Of a DNA stretch of 64,000 nt, positions 1-11,091 are shown one piece after another (the stretch's first letter is position 1; each line of letters opens with the position of its first letter). This DNA is from Sclerotinia nivalis (Eukaryota; Ascomycota; Leotiomycetes; Helotiales; Sclerotiniaceae), in contig JAPEIS010000005.1 of NCBI GenBank assembly GCA_029531795.1, forward strand, positions 990,001 through 1,054,000, read 5' to 3'. The translations under genes were made by a program, and so were the position numbers. Below the pieces are notes generated by a model. It was not told the origin of the DNA. It ran no database searches and worked only from the letters and a program-made list of their open reading frames with translations.

Positions 1-1140
1 ATCTTAAATATCATCCAAAAGTTATATTTCGATATCCCAACGATACCCTTGTTTTTGTATATCAGATTATTGAATTTTATTTTATAATTTGTTAAAAGAA
101 GGAAAAAGTAATTTATATCAAAAAATTGTAATCGATATATAAAATAAAAAAATTAAATCAATAAAATAATCTTCAATTCATCATATTTCGATATAAATTT
201 TATATTTATATAATTAGAATAACTATCTATAATCAATAAACGATATCCTTTTCCTACTTTTGAACAAATATAATATTGAAAGATTTTAATAAGTTAAATA
301 AAACCGAATATATTCGATGATCATCTATTATTTGAAACTCCGAAATAAACTTGATCTTTTACTTTTATTTCATCAATCTATATATCCTATAGATCTCCAA
401 ATTCTTCTTTATAAATTAAAATAAAAAGGATAACTATTCTATCAGTATATATATATATTAAAAGAGTAATAAACTCTTTTGATCTATTTTATTTAGCTTT
501 TGTAATTCTACTACAATTATATATACTAATACTTATTATCCTTTTTATAATTCTCTTCAAATCAATAAAAAAGTCTTTTTCGTTCCAATTATATATATTC
601 TTCGATAATATATTATATTTTTTAATCACTTTTGTTAACTAAATAGAAAAAAGAAAAATATTAATATAACTCTTTTAAATAATAAAATTCAATAACAATA
701 TAAAATAATTTAAACTAAATTATAAAAATACTCAAATATAATAATATTATCAACTTTCATATACAAATTATCAATATATCGAAAATACCGATTTTGAAAA
801 TATATTTTATACTTTTTCACAAAATTTGTTATCCAATTCTTCCTTAAAGAGCAACCTATGATTTCTTCTGTAAAGTTTTTGATTATACAATTTGTAAAAA
901 GTATAGATCTTTGTATCAATTTATTGATCTAATCAATTAAAAAATTTTCTTGTTTTTTTGAAAGAAATTAGTAAGTTTCAGTATATATAGTACTACAGAA
1001 AATGATTTTGTCTTTATAATATCAAAAAAGCATCGAACGATTGATTTTGATGAAATTAATTATTTGAATATATTTAGGATACTCTCCATCTTTAATTTGA
1101 ACTAATACAAGCTTTATACAGACCTTTAGAAACATATCGT
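1..1140 (-). pseudogene. Fot/pogo-type transposase, RIP-decayed
   Basis: Minus-strand remnant of a DDE/DDD transposase that would cut and rejoin its own terminal repeats in the nucleus. The N-terminal part (about 920-1110) resembles the helix-turn-helix/CENP-B-type region of Fot/Ant1 elements. A 69-codon open stretch at 710-919 covers the second DNA-binding portion (motif KNWITNFVKKYK). Downstream, about 560-595, the first catalytic motif reads YNWNEKDFF where family members have NWDEKGF, so the first aspartate is now asparagine, a C-to-T type change on the other strand. Motifs resembling LIVDGHSSH and LQPLDV (second and third acidic residues) are visible near 195-245 and 120-170. Many in-frame stops replace Gln codons. 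It is non-functional. The family call rests on motif order, not on a search. Confidence 0.72.
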
Positions 1141-1229
1141 TATTATATCCGTTTATAATGATTGATATTTTATAAAATTAAAAGTGTGTGCAAGATATGG
1201 GGTCATACACGATATGGGGATATCGGTTA
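1..1229 (-). mobile_element. Tc1/mariner element, Fot/pogo-like, 5' part (truncated by window edge)
   Basis: Right-hand terminal region of a cut-and-paste DNA transposon read on the minus strand; the other end lies outside the window. The outer end at 1190-1227 carries two copies of the motif GATATGGGG and stops next to a TA at 1228-1229, the usual target of this superfamily. The body encodes a decayed transposase (separate entry). No second terminal inverted repeat is available, so the exact end is inferred. Confidence 0.7.
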
Positions 1230-1239
1230 GTATTATAGC

Positions 1240-2060
1240 AAACACAAATCAGATTTACAATAAAGCTCTAAACAATTGATTCTGATTATTTTATTATTTT
1301 TAGATTAGAATTTTTAGATTATTAATAATATAAAGATACAAAGCTTTTTAAGTTTCGAAATCTTATATCAAAAGTTCCTTGATTTATTCTAATCCTCTTC
1401 TATCATTCAATAAAAAACTATACAAACTTTATCAATCGAATCCCAAAGGAATAAATCATTAAGGAATTCAATAATTAATAAGATTAGCTTTTTATAGAAG
1501 ATACCCCCGTTTTCTTTCACAGAACTAAATAATATTATTAAAATATTAAGAAAATATTAAGTAATTATATTATTTATAAAAACAAAGAATAAATAATATA
1601 TAAAAATGAAACAATAAATCCTTTATTATATATCTTCAACATCAAAATGATTGATATTCTAAAAGGAATACAAACTATAATTGAGCTTCTTAAGATTCTT
1701 AAGATAAGGATCTGATTTTATATAGATAACACTTCAATCATTTGATATTTACAAAATAATATCTTTGATTCATCCCAATAAACGTTTTTGAAATACTACA
1801 AATTAACCAATCAATATAATATTGGTTTTAAATGAACTCCTGATTATATCGGGATTATTAAAAACGAAATAGTGGATAAATTAACGAATACAAAAGCGAA
1901 AATTGATTGGATAAATCCAGGATCTATAGTTCTTTTTATTATCAATAGAATTCGATTAATAATAAAGGCATTATTAAAATTCGAAAAGGATATTTGATAG
2001 AAACAAAACTTAATTATTTTAATAAATATATACAGAAAATAAAATCTCAATTACTTTATA
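1240..2060 (+). pseudogene. LINE fragment, RNase H end (degenerate)
   Basis: A badly decayed plus-strand segment. The only recognisable part is at about 1840-1960, where the frame reads GIIKNEIVDKLTNTKAK. This matches the 'PGHxGIxGNExADxLA' end of the RNase H domain of Tad1-like non-LTR retrotransposons, which is also seen in the two LINEs at 27589-39118. No reverse transcriptase is left. Upstream sequence (1240-1830) is AT-rich and uninformative, and may or may not belong to the same fragment. The pogo-like element ends next to it. Confidence 0.5.
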
Positions 2061-3527
2061 ATAAATCTTTTTGAATTTGATCTTTTAAAGAGGATTTTAT
2101 ATAAATTACTATTTATTAGAATTGATTATAAAGATTTTGCGTTAAAGATTGATTTACTATTAAGGAATTTTTTGATATTTATCTTTATTATCTTCTAAAA
2201 GTATTTTGATTAATAATAATAATAAGCAAAATTATAAAGTTTTGAAGAAATTTTGATTAATATATCAACAATATTACTTTTCCTATATAATATATCCTTG
2301 AAGTTTTGTTTTTGAAGAATCAAGATTATTATTGTTTTATATAAATATTCTTATTGAATAATTTCTTATACTTGATTTAATTCTTTCTATATAAGATATA
2401 TAACCTTTATTTTATTTTGTTAACAAAAGGATATAAAACTAATAATTTATAATTAACAAATATTGTTTAGATATAATCTTTTATTGGAAATAACCTCAAT
2501 TTGCTTTTCTAGAATTGAAACTGATAATAATAATAAGGATTCGTTTTTTGGTATTGATTTCGATTAATATTGATTAACAATCTTTTGTATAGATTTGTAA
2601 TAAATAATATATCGATTTAATATTATTTAAATTTAAAACGATATTCCTTTATTGTAAACTTTTATATAATAATAATTTATATCAAATATTAAAATCTTAT
2701 TGATTGATAAATCGATTTTAGAATCTTTTATAAATTTATAATCTTTATCTTTATCTTTTTCTATCGAAATCGATTTATTATAATCTTGTTTTACCAACTT
2801 TTTTAAATCAATCTTAAAATTTTGAATATATATTTTGTTGTTTTCGTCTTTGATTTTTTTTTTTACAAATAATGATAAATATCGAATAAAATTCTTTTTT
2901 ATTTCAAAAAAAAAGTTTTGATTAGGGATAATATATTGAAGATTTTATCAATAGATAGTTTTATAGATATATTACTTTTATATATATATTTTATATATAT
3001 TGAAAAAGGGATTATCAATATCTATATTAGATTGAATATATTATAGAAACAATAATATATAATATAATATTAGAAATTGAAAAAGAAAATTATATCCTAT
3101 TGATTTATATATAAATTATAACATTGTAATTATAATAACTCAAAAATAACTAATATCTTTTTGGAAAGTTTTGTAACAAAAAATAATTATATTTCTTTAT
3201 ATTATTTTATCGTTATATTTATTACAAAATATTTTAATAATAATATTTGTGATGTTTTTATCTATCAAATAAAGCTTACAATAATACAATAGAAATTAAA
3301 TTAGAATATTATTTTATTCAATAAAAGAACGATTAGTAATTGCTTTTCTTAAACATTCGTTATCAATCAAATTAATTATCTTAAAAAAAAGGAAAATATA
3401 TTAAGAATATAATGATTTGAATAAATAAAGATTTATTATTTATAAAATTGAATTATGAAGATTCTTTATTAATTATTATTTGTTATATTTATTTTATATC
3501 TTTTTTTAACTTTTATACATTTTTCAC
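2060..3527 (-). mobile_element. Gypsy family B fragment (B1): protease/5' pol plus gag edge
   Basis: The sequence is collinear with 26250-27506 and then 45882-46010 of the better preserved family-B element, in the same orientation. Both carry a recognisable stretch near 2230-2300 and 26350-26430, and the protease-start region at 3350-3395. At 3396 it passes straight from protease-side to gag-side sequence with no break. It therefore preserves the uninterrupted form of the site where Gypsy A inserted in the other copy. No LTR is visible. On the left it abuts the LINE shred, and on the right it stops near 3527, just before the mariner element. All frames are broken by stops. Confidence 0.68.
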
Positions 3528-3551
3528 GATCCCACCGTTGCATTTACGATA

Positions 3552-3645
3552 CAGTTCTCATCACTCAACTATATACAAAAAAAATATTTTTTTCAGAATT
3601 CAATAATTTTTATATCAAAATGTAGCCCTGTATTGAAGGAGTATA
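3552..3645 (+). repeat. Left terminal inverted repeat of the 3552-6811 transposon
   Basis: It pairs with 6720-6811 in inverted orientation. Shared landmarks in the same order are CTCATCAC(T/C)CAACTATATAC, an A/T homopolymer stretch, TTTTTTCAGAATT and a GGAGT block. Differences are mostly transitions plus a few indels, as expected from RIP. Confidence 0.85.
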
Positions 3646-4029
3646 ATGAACTAATTTTTTTCGAAAATATTTATTCAATCTTTTTTAATTTAAGAAATAA
3701 ACTTTTTTTCAAAATATTTTGAAATATAGATGATCAAAAATCAAAAAATGATATTTTATATAATATACCTCTTTTTCGTATTATTACTATTACTCTTTTT
3801 TTTATTATCGTTTGTATATCTATGATTACAAACTCTTGTTATCGTTATCTTGAAACTATTTAGAAGGTATGAATTATATTCTTAAAGAATATAATTTATA
3901 GATTAATCTATAATATATAAATAAAATTGTAGGAAATAATCTCAAGATTTTATTCAAATTTTATTTTTATATTATATAAATATGAATTATATTTGAATTA
4001 AATTACTTTAATATTATAAATAACTTAAA

Positions 4030-6500
4030 ATGGAAGGTTCAAGCAATTTCAAAAGACTATATATAAATACTCAATTAGAATCTTTAGTTCCTAATGAATT
4101 CAAAGATTTTAGTAAAAAGGAATAAAAGATTTTTGTTTTTGATGTTCGGTATGGTTTCTTTGTATAGAAAAAAGAAGATTCCGATAATTCAGATATTGAT
4201 CTTGATTTTATTTAGCTAATCTCTAAATCTTTATTCTTCTAGGAATACTAGGGTATCCTTTCCTTTGATGAGAATACTCTTATAAAATTCGAAAAATCTA
4301 GTTCAATCTTTATTAGTATCTATAAAGAGATTGTCTCTTTAGTCTTTTATACCCCGAAATCTGTATTATTATTACAAAAATCCTGAACTATATGATAGAA
4401 AGAAAAAATTGCAGTCGAAAAGCAAAAAAAAACTGATTTTAAATCAAATAAAAAGTAATCTAAGTTTTCTTTTGGCCCTTTTAAATCATTATAATATGTA
4501 CCTCAAAAACCTTAAATATTATTACCTCCTTCTCGATAACAATTTTAATATCTATCTTCAAAAAGAATCTGATAAAAAGTATTAGAATAATTTAGAAGAA
4601 ATATTTAAAGAAAAGGATGATTTTGTTGATATATAAATATATAAAATAACTATTGTAAATTTTTTAGATAAATATTCGGAACTCTTATATAATACATTAA
4701 TAACTATTTCCAATAGAATCAACAATATCGAAAATAATCAAAGATTCCAGATTCGTTTAATATATCGAGAAATACTTAATAATATTACTATACAGCTTAA
4801 AAGGGTCATTCAAAAAGAATTTATAACGGTATATATTCATTTCGATCTTCAATATTTTCAATTCTACCTTCAAAATATACTTAAACAAAAAGAATATCGA
4901 ATTAATCGAATTGAAGCATTATAAAGAATTGCTTCGATCATACACAAAACTACTAATAGCCATACTCTTGTTCATCTAATTAAAAAGATGTTTCTCTATT
5001 ATCAAATACACCGATCTTTATCAATATAAACGAAAGATAGAAAAAGAAAAGATATATCTTTTTTAGATAACAAAGGAATATTGAAAGCCTGCAAAACATA
5101 ATTGAATCAACAAAAAATAGATATAATGATACTATTCTTATTTACCAACATTATCAATAAAAAGATTCTCCTGTATTTTATAGTTATTTCAATTAAACCT
5201 TTAATTGTAATAATTAGCTATAAATGATTATTAAAATATAACTTTAATCTATCAAAATCTAAAAAAGATATTTATATTAATAGTCATAAATATCCAAACG
5301 TTATTGAATATCGACAAAAGAAATTTCTCCTAATAATGAAAAAGTATAATAAACCAATCATTCATTTCGACGAAATTAATAAAGAATAGATTGAAATATT
5401 ATCTATTATATTTGATAAAAAAAAGTATATTATCTACTTTCATAATAAATCTTATATACATACTTTCGATTTTCGAAAGTATATTTGATTAGAAAAAGAT
5501 CAACAAAAGATACCTAAAAAGGAAAAAGGAAAACTTATTCATATCTTAGATTTCGTTAATATATATAAAAGATTTGTAATAAAAAATAAAAACAGAGATA
5601 TTATAAAAGATATACAGAAAATCATTTATTCTAATACTCAAAGGAATCCATAATAAAATAACGATCAATTATATATACAATTCAAAGAGATTATAATTAT
5701 ATTCAACGAAGTATATTCAAATAAGATTGAAATGTTTATATTTGATCAATCCTTTACTTATACTTCTACTAATGATAGAGTATTGAATACTTTCAATATA
5801 AATATTAATAATAGAAATATTCCAAGTATTTCAAAAGATACATTTTACTTTTCGAAAACAACAAAAACGAAATTTATAGATAAGAAATAGAAGATATAGA
5901 CTATTAATCTTATAAATAAATCCAAAATATCTAAAAATATAATAGAGATCCTTGTAGAACAAAGTTATCTTTCTTGTATTAATAAAAAGATCAAATTCAA
6001 AAACAAATGCTTTTTTCGATACTTTAATCCATTAAAATATCCTTTTCCGGATCAATTCTCCTTTTAACCTTTATATTGCCTAACTCGAATTTTGCAAAAT
6101 CATCAAGATTTCCGGGAGCAGAAGTTGGCTATAATTCAAATCATCGAAGATACAGATCATATTTGCTTTTTTCTATCCAAATTCTATTGCGAATTGAATT
6201 CTATTGAGATATATTAAAGGTATTCGAAAATTAGGTTTAAACAGATCGAAAAGAAGAGTTTTGAGACTACTAAAAAGAATACAATTGAAGCTTTGGATAT
6301 ATATACTATAAAGATTATGAAATGCTTTTGTAATCGGACTTTTAGATTTATAAATAGATATAAAAAGGGATTGAATACAAAGACAATAGCATAATATATA
6401 CAAAAACAAAAAGGGTATAAAAAGATCTCAAAAAAGATACAAAGACAATAGCATAATATATACAAAAACAAAAAGGGTATAAAAAGATCTCAAAAAAGAT
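4030..6500 (+). pseudogene. DDE superfamily (Tc1/mariner-like) transposase, RIP-decayed
   Basis: Reading plus-strand frames through the stops gives a transposase-like protein of roughly 800 codons, possibly starting at the ATG at 4030. The C-terminal half is the recognisable part. It has a 'PNVIEYRQK' block near 5290-5320 (family form HERPDVVEYR). The first catalytic motif at about 5440 reads FHNKSYIH, where the family has HDES, so the first Asp is now Asn. The second motif is FIFDQS at about 5735-5750. The third, KFYCELNSIE, is at 6179-6208 (family form PKFHCELNPIE) and keeps its Glu. The N-terminal 300 or so codons match nothing I recognise. A 62-base tandem duplication sits at the C-terminus. 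Many TAG/TAA codons replace Gln codons, so it is non-functional. Confidence 0.72.
6376..6500 (+). repeat. Near-perfect 62-base tandem duplication
   Basis: 6376-6437 is repeated at 6438-6499 with essentially no differences. The unit contains GACAATAGCATAATATAT. Because 62 is not a multiple of three, it also shifts the frame of the transposase remnant. The two units are identical in a region otherwise full of mutations, so the duplication is younger than the RIP damage. Confidence 0.9.
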
Positions 6501-6719
6501 AATAAAGGAATTTGATGATTAAAAGTTAATTAATTTATATAAAATAATACGAGATACAAGATTTTACCCCTTTACAATAAATCCGATAAAGACCAGATAA
6601 ATCCGATAAGAACTTAAATGTATAGATTTTTTTCTCAAAATATTTTGAAACATATATATTTCTGATAAATTGTATTAAAAATAAATTACATATAGATTCA
6701 AATTTATTTTTGCTTTAAT

Positions 6720-6811
6720 GAACTCCTCTAAGTCAGATCTATATTTCGGTATAAAGTTTATAAAATTCTGAAAAAAAAAAAATTTTGTATATAGTTGGGT
6801 GATGAGAATTA
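6720..6811 (-). repeat. Right terminal inverted repeat of the 3552-6811 transposon
   Basis: Inverted partner of 3552-3645; it ends in GATGAGAATTA next to TA at 6812-6813. Confidence 0.85.
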
Positions 6812-7294
6812 TAGCTATAATAATTCTAAGATCGTTTTAAAAACTAGAGATATACTTTCCTTCCTTTCCAAGGCGTTTGTATTTGAGAAAATGAAACTCA
6901 ATATACCGTCGAGAGTGATAGCATCTCTTATAATTGACTTTATTCGATCGGAGTAACCATTCCCCTTCATTTTATTTTAATAGGGAGATGGGATTCTCTT
7001 TAGACCAGATATAAAGTGTTTATATTGATATACAGCTTCTTTAATTATTATCAAATGCCTTAAAGATATCGACAAAAAGATCAATACGCATCGCTAAATC
7101 TATACAAGATTCGTTTGTATATTTAATATTTATATTGAAGTTCTTTTGAACGAACAAAAAAGGATTGTTATTCAATTATTAAATAAAATAATAGATTATT
7201 TTATTCGAAATCTTATATTCAAAATTGAAGAGAAACAATAATCAGAAAAAATACAAAAGAAAATTTAAAGAAAGATCTATCATATACAAAAGCT

Positions 7295-7525
7295 TTGAAG
7301 ACCCCCAAAATTCTTATATTCAATAATCGGTTTAAAGAATCCATTATTTTAAATGAGAATAAACTTTTAAGAATCGAAATACTAAAGAAACTGAAGGAAT
7401 ATTATATCTTAATAACAATTAATCCAGAGATCTTGTTTATTTACAAAAATCTATATATTCTAAAAAGAGTATTTCAGAATATAATTATTGATATCCCGAA
7501 AATCACTTTTACAAGGATCGATTGA
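7295..7525 (+). pseudogene. Open segment upstream of Copia integrase, unrecognised
   Basis: A 76-codon open frame (starting MKTPKILIFNNRFKES) in the plus-strand Copia remnant, the longest uninterrupted stretch there. It lies where the middle of a Copia polyprotein would be. I see no integrase HHCC or D-D-E motif in it. It could equally belong to another host sequence into which the Copia fell. Low information; no function proposed. Confidence 0.3.
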
Positions 7526-7751
7526 ACATTCCGGATAGAATCCAAAAAAATTCGGAAGATTCTTTTAAAACAATATAATATCGAGTATATTCAAAGAAAA
7601 TTAGATAATAATAAAATTTTGAATTTTGAATTATAGTATTTATATTAGATTGTTGGAATATCAAAAACAATTCAAGAATTATATAATAAAAAATCAATTA
7701 TAGAGGCTTTATTTTTCGATAAAATCCAATACCAAATCAAGTTATTTTAAC

Positions 7752-8036
7752 TGTTACGATCACGCAACAGTTTCGCCAAAACAAGAAACCTAAATAAAGG
7801 CGTTCCCATTTCGAATCATCAGCGTAAGAATGTTATCGATCAATTTGGAATGTTTAGTAAACAAGCTTCTTTATATTATTTATGAAAGAACAGGAATAGT
7901 AGCGAACTATAAATGTTCTGGTATTTCTTTATTGATTGAACTTAAAAGTAATAGCTTATTCATGATTAGAAAAGGTAATGAAAAGTTTGGCTACTGTTTT
8001 ACGACTAATTGATTCTTTACCTATATGATCTTAACA
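7752..8036 (+). mobile_element. Solo LTR of chromovirus family C (copy 1)
   Basis: A 285-base unit that begins TGTTACGATC and ends GATCTTAACA, flanked by a perfect 5-base target duplication TTAAC (7747-7751 and 8037-8041). The same 285-base unit occurs at 14434-14718 and 21579-21863, as the two LTRs of element C, and at 58365-58649. Clean target duplication with no internal region identifies it as a solo LTR left by recombination. It interrupts the Copia pol remnant. Confidence 0.9.
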
Positions 8037-10148
8037 TTAACAATATCAATTCCAGAAATATAATAGATATATAGATTATACATTTCCGAACTTCAATATC
8101 AATATTCAGAATATTTGGAATCTCCTTATTTATATAATCCCTAATCAAAAAAACAAAGAATCGATCTATATAAAACAAATTATTAGGAATACTACAATAT
8201 ACTATACTATTATAAAGATACAAAATATAACAATTATATTATCTTCTCTTTATCCAAACAAACTATAACGATTTCATATAATATTACAAACGTTTTAAAT
8301 ATATTAATATCAAATTAAAATACTCTTATAAATACAATAAAACCCCAAAGTATATAACTTATTATCAATAATCTATATAGTATTTCTACAAATGATTATT
8401 ACAATTATCACAATACAAAAAAACAATACAAAAAAACTTTCAATACCTAATCTACTTTCTATTTCAATTTCATATCTTCTAAAAATTCCTCAAGGAAATC
8501 TAAAAAGAAGAATCGCTAAATTGATTTTCATTATAAAATTAAAATAATCTTAAAAAACCTATATTAATTATATTCATAAAACTATATAATAATAATCTAA
8601 ATTCAAATACTAATAACAAATCAAACCTCAACAAAAATATATTTATTTGAAATAAAGATTTTCTTTTACTATATCGATAAATATACACTACAAATCAATT
8701 TAAACAAAATAAAAGATCTAAAATCAAAGAGGATTATAAAGCGACATCCTCGATCTATACGATTAAACAACTTTCTCAAATTTACAAAAACAAAACAAAT
8801 AGAAATACTCTAATATTTATATATAAACACTTTTAAACTAACCCATCCTTATACCCTTCGAAAAGTACAGGATCCCACAAAGTCCCCAGGACGTAAAATA
8901 CCATCATCATTATCATTATCATCAATATTCTATATGATCCTTTGGGTGCTCCAATTGTATATTATCTTTTCGATAATTATAAAATCCTTAACAAAAATAT
9001 CATTATCGATCGAACTTTATATAATCTATATAACTCCTCAGTTATATAATTCAGGGATTTCATCTAAACATTTGAAAAACTAGAATTAATATAATATAAA
9101 AAAAAGCTATATTTTTATATTAATCCAAAATATACTATTATAATTTTATTCTTCGTGGATAATATTCAGATCATATACTACAAAAGAAACGAATCAATTA
9201 CTATTGAAATTATTGAAGAAATCAAAATTATATATAAATTATATAATCTTAAAGATACAAAATAGTTTCTAGAAATATATATCCTTTATAATTGATTCAA
9301 AAAGAAATTATAATTAATTTATAATATGTATATTGAAAAGATTACTAAGAAATTTAAAATAACAAATGAAACTACAAGTATATTATTATCTATAATAATA
9401 TTTCGGAAAAATTCAGATCAAACTCCAATATATATAATCAAATTGTATCAAAAGAAAATGAAATTTAATTCTATATATTACAATTACAATAAAAGCAAAT
9501 ATATCATTCATTGTTTTATAATTGAATTATTATTTAATCAATCCTTCAAATAAATATATAAAAACTATTAATTATTGTTTCGAATATCTTTGAAATACAA
9601 GATTCCTTATAATACAATATAATAATGATCAAATACTATAATTTTTTGTTTTCTCAAATACTTCTTTCACAAATAATCTTAATACTCATCGATTATCTTA
9701 AGAATATATTATATCCTTTTTCGATAGTTTAATTATATAAAAAGTATTTAAATAGAATATTATGATTATTTCAATTATTGAAACCAAAGTATTTGATATT
9801 GAATATACATCAAAAGAAATTATAGCAATTTTATATTTTCTAAAAGAAATTAATTTTATAATAAAAAAACTGATAATTGTATTCTATAATAACTAATAAG
9901 CTATCAGATTAGTAATTGATAAAAACGAACAGATTATAATCAAATTAAAATATATCGATATATGAAATATATAATTACAATAGGAATATTCAAAAAAGAA
10001 CTTCTATATAATCTAACTTTTAATTATCGATATAATTATCAACAAACTCATCAAGAACTTTATATAACAAAAATTCGAGCATTTCTATTTATTTCTAAAT
10101 TTACAAAATATAAATAACAGAATTACGAAAATTGAATAAAAATAATCA

Positions 10149-10262
10149 CAAACCATCTATTATATTGTATATTTTCGAATTTAATATTATTATAATACTA
10201 TACAGAATTAGTGAATTTTGCTTGTATATATATATACAATATTAATTAATTCATAATTATTA
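10149..10262 (+). repeat. Direct repeat, copy 1 (partner 10808-10920)
   Basis: About 113 bases with the landmarks TTCGAATTTAA, ATAATACTATACA and TTCATAA, repeated in the same order at 10808-10920, 660 bases downstream. It lies just after the end of Copia RNase H, so it may be part of a decayed Copia 3' untranslated region or LTR. Confidence 0.7.
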
Positions 10263-10437
10263 TTACAATATCATCTTAATCAAAATTTTAATAAAACAAA
10301 AGTTAATTATTAATTGATTATCAATTATTCCTTCTCTTTTTTCTTTTTTCGATATCTCTCCTTTCTTCAATCCTCGATCGAAATTCATATATAAATAACG
10401 CCATTCGAACAAGATAGAAGATTGATTGTATATATAT

Positions 10438-10508
10438 ACAAACGAATTTCTTCGAATTAGTATAGATTGAAATCCTCCTCAATCCATTTTTATACAACTA
10501 AAGTTATA
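10438..10508 (+). repeat. Direct repeat, copy 1 (partner 10561-10627)
   Basis: About 70 bases sharing ACAAAC(G/A)AATTTCTTCGAAT and GAAATCCTCCTCAAT with 10561-10627. Period is about 123 bases. No coding meaning is apparent. Confidence 0.75.
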
Positions 10509-10560
10509 TATAATATTGATTAAAAGCTCGAAATCGTTCTTTAATCGATCATATAAACCT

Positions 10561-10627
10561 ACAAACAAATTTCTTCGAATTTATATACGATCGAAATCCT
10601 CCTCAATTCACTTTTATACAATAGTTA
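10561..10627 (+). repeat. Direct repeat, copy 2 (partner 10438-10508)
   Basis: Second copy of the 70-base repeat; differences are mostly transitions. Confidence 0.75.
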
Positions 10628-10807
10628 TCAAGATTTGAATCATCTTTAATATCACCTTTTTAACAACCAAAAATAATACACTACAAAAATGAAGGGTAAG
10701 ATAATTTACTTTCAGATCTCTTTTGATCGTATTTTTCTTTCTTCGAGTCTCGTCGGGTTTTTCGAAATATTATTATAGTTTCGATTGAATTCGATTATAT
10801 TAATTAC

Positions 10808-10920
10808 AAACTATTTGCCATATTATATACCTTCGAATTTAACACTATCATAATACTATACAAAATTGCTGAAATTTGATTATACATATATACAACATTA
10901 GCTAATTCATAACTACTATT
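10808..10920 (+). repeat. Direct repeat, copy 2 (partner 10149-10262)
   Basis: Second copy of the 113-base repeat; slightly less AT-mutated than copy 1 (for example CACTATCATAATAC against TATTATTATAATAC). Confidence 0.7.
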
Positions 10921-11027
10921 AAATCAACTAGATCAATCAATATATTACAATCTATCATCATTTGATTATATTAATTGATCAATACAGTTAATATAATTAA
11001 TTCAATTCAAAATAATCAATATTCAAA

Positions 11028-11091
11028 ATGATTAATAGAGTTATATCAATTTTATCGGTATGATTAATAGAGTTATATCAATTTTATCGGT
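11028..11091 (+). repeat. Perfect 32-base tandem duplication
   Basis: The unit (ATGATTAATAGAGTTATATC followed by AATTTTATCGGT) occurs at 11028-11059 and again at 11060-11091, with a partial third start. A short (AATTTGATC)n tract follows at 11110-11140. The rest of 10920-11700 shows no gene. Confidence 0.9.

Larger units (their letters stand above)
3552..6811 (+). mobile_element. Tc1/mariner-superfamily element with long inverted repeats and TA target duplication
   Basis: A 3,260-base DNA transposon. The left end begins CAGTTCTCATCACTC at 3552, preceded by TA (3550-3551). The right end, read in reverse complement, begins TAATTCTCATCACCC and is followed by TA (6812-6813). The first bases differ only by C-to-T and G-to-A, so the original terminus was very probably CAGT, the classical mariner start. 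Homology between the two ends continues inward for about 90 bases. Motifs of the type TTTCAAAATATTTTGAAA recur inside both ends (about 3705-3730 and 6630-6650). The single coding region between is a decayed transposase on the plus strand. Confidence 0.85.
7000..10140 (+). mobile_element. Ty1/Copia element remnant (integrase end, reverse transcriptase, RNase H)
   Basis: A plus-strand Copia pol remnant with the order integrase C-terminus, RVT_2-type reverse transcriptase, RNase H. About 8085-8200, immediately after the solo LTR, reads like the 'HLRVFGSxAYVxIPKxKR' region that follows the Copia integrase. About 9130-9400 reads FFVDNIQII...YNLKDTKQFLEI...YIEKITKKFKI, the Copia RT 'YVDDLLI...KDLGExKxFLGI...YIEKILKRF' block, with Asp-Asp now Asp-Asn. 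About 9850-10110 matches the RNase H end ('DNQxAIxL', 'KHIDI', 'LTK'). No gag and no convincing LTRs are visible. 7000-7750 has a long open stretch (7295-7525) that I could not place. The left boundary is uncertain. Confidence 0.65.

Noticed and set aside
1844..2050. 68-codon minus-strand ORF
   Set aside because: The plus strand carries a recognisable LINE RNase H remnant; the minus frame is hydrophobic AT-rich noise.
6173..6471. Two similar minus-strand ORFs with repeated FLYILCYCLCI
   Set aside because: They are antisense to the transposase remnant; the repeat reflects the 62-base tandem duplication.
7830..8012. Calling the 60-72 codon frame in the LTR as a host gene
   Set aside because: It is repeated with the LTR in four places; survival of the frame may be due to its lack of Gln/Trp codons. 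Kept only as a finding.
7752..8036. Reading the 285-base unit as a SINE because TTTCGAATCATC resembles a Pol III B box
   Set aside because: TGTTA...TAACA ends, 5-base target duplication and its presence as both LTRs of element C show it is an LTR; no A box or poly-A tail.
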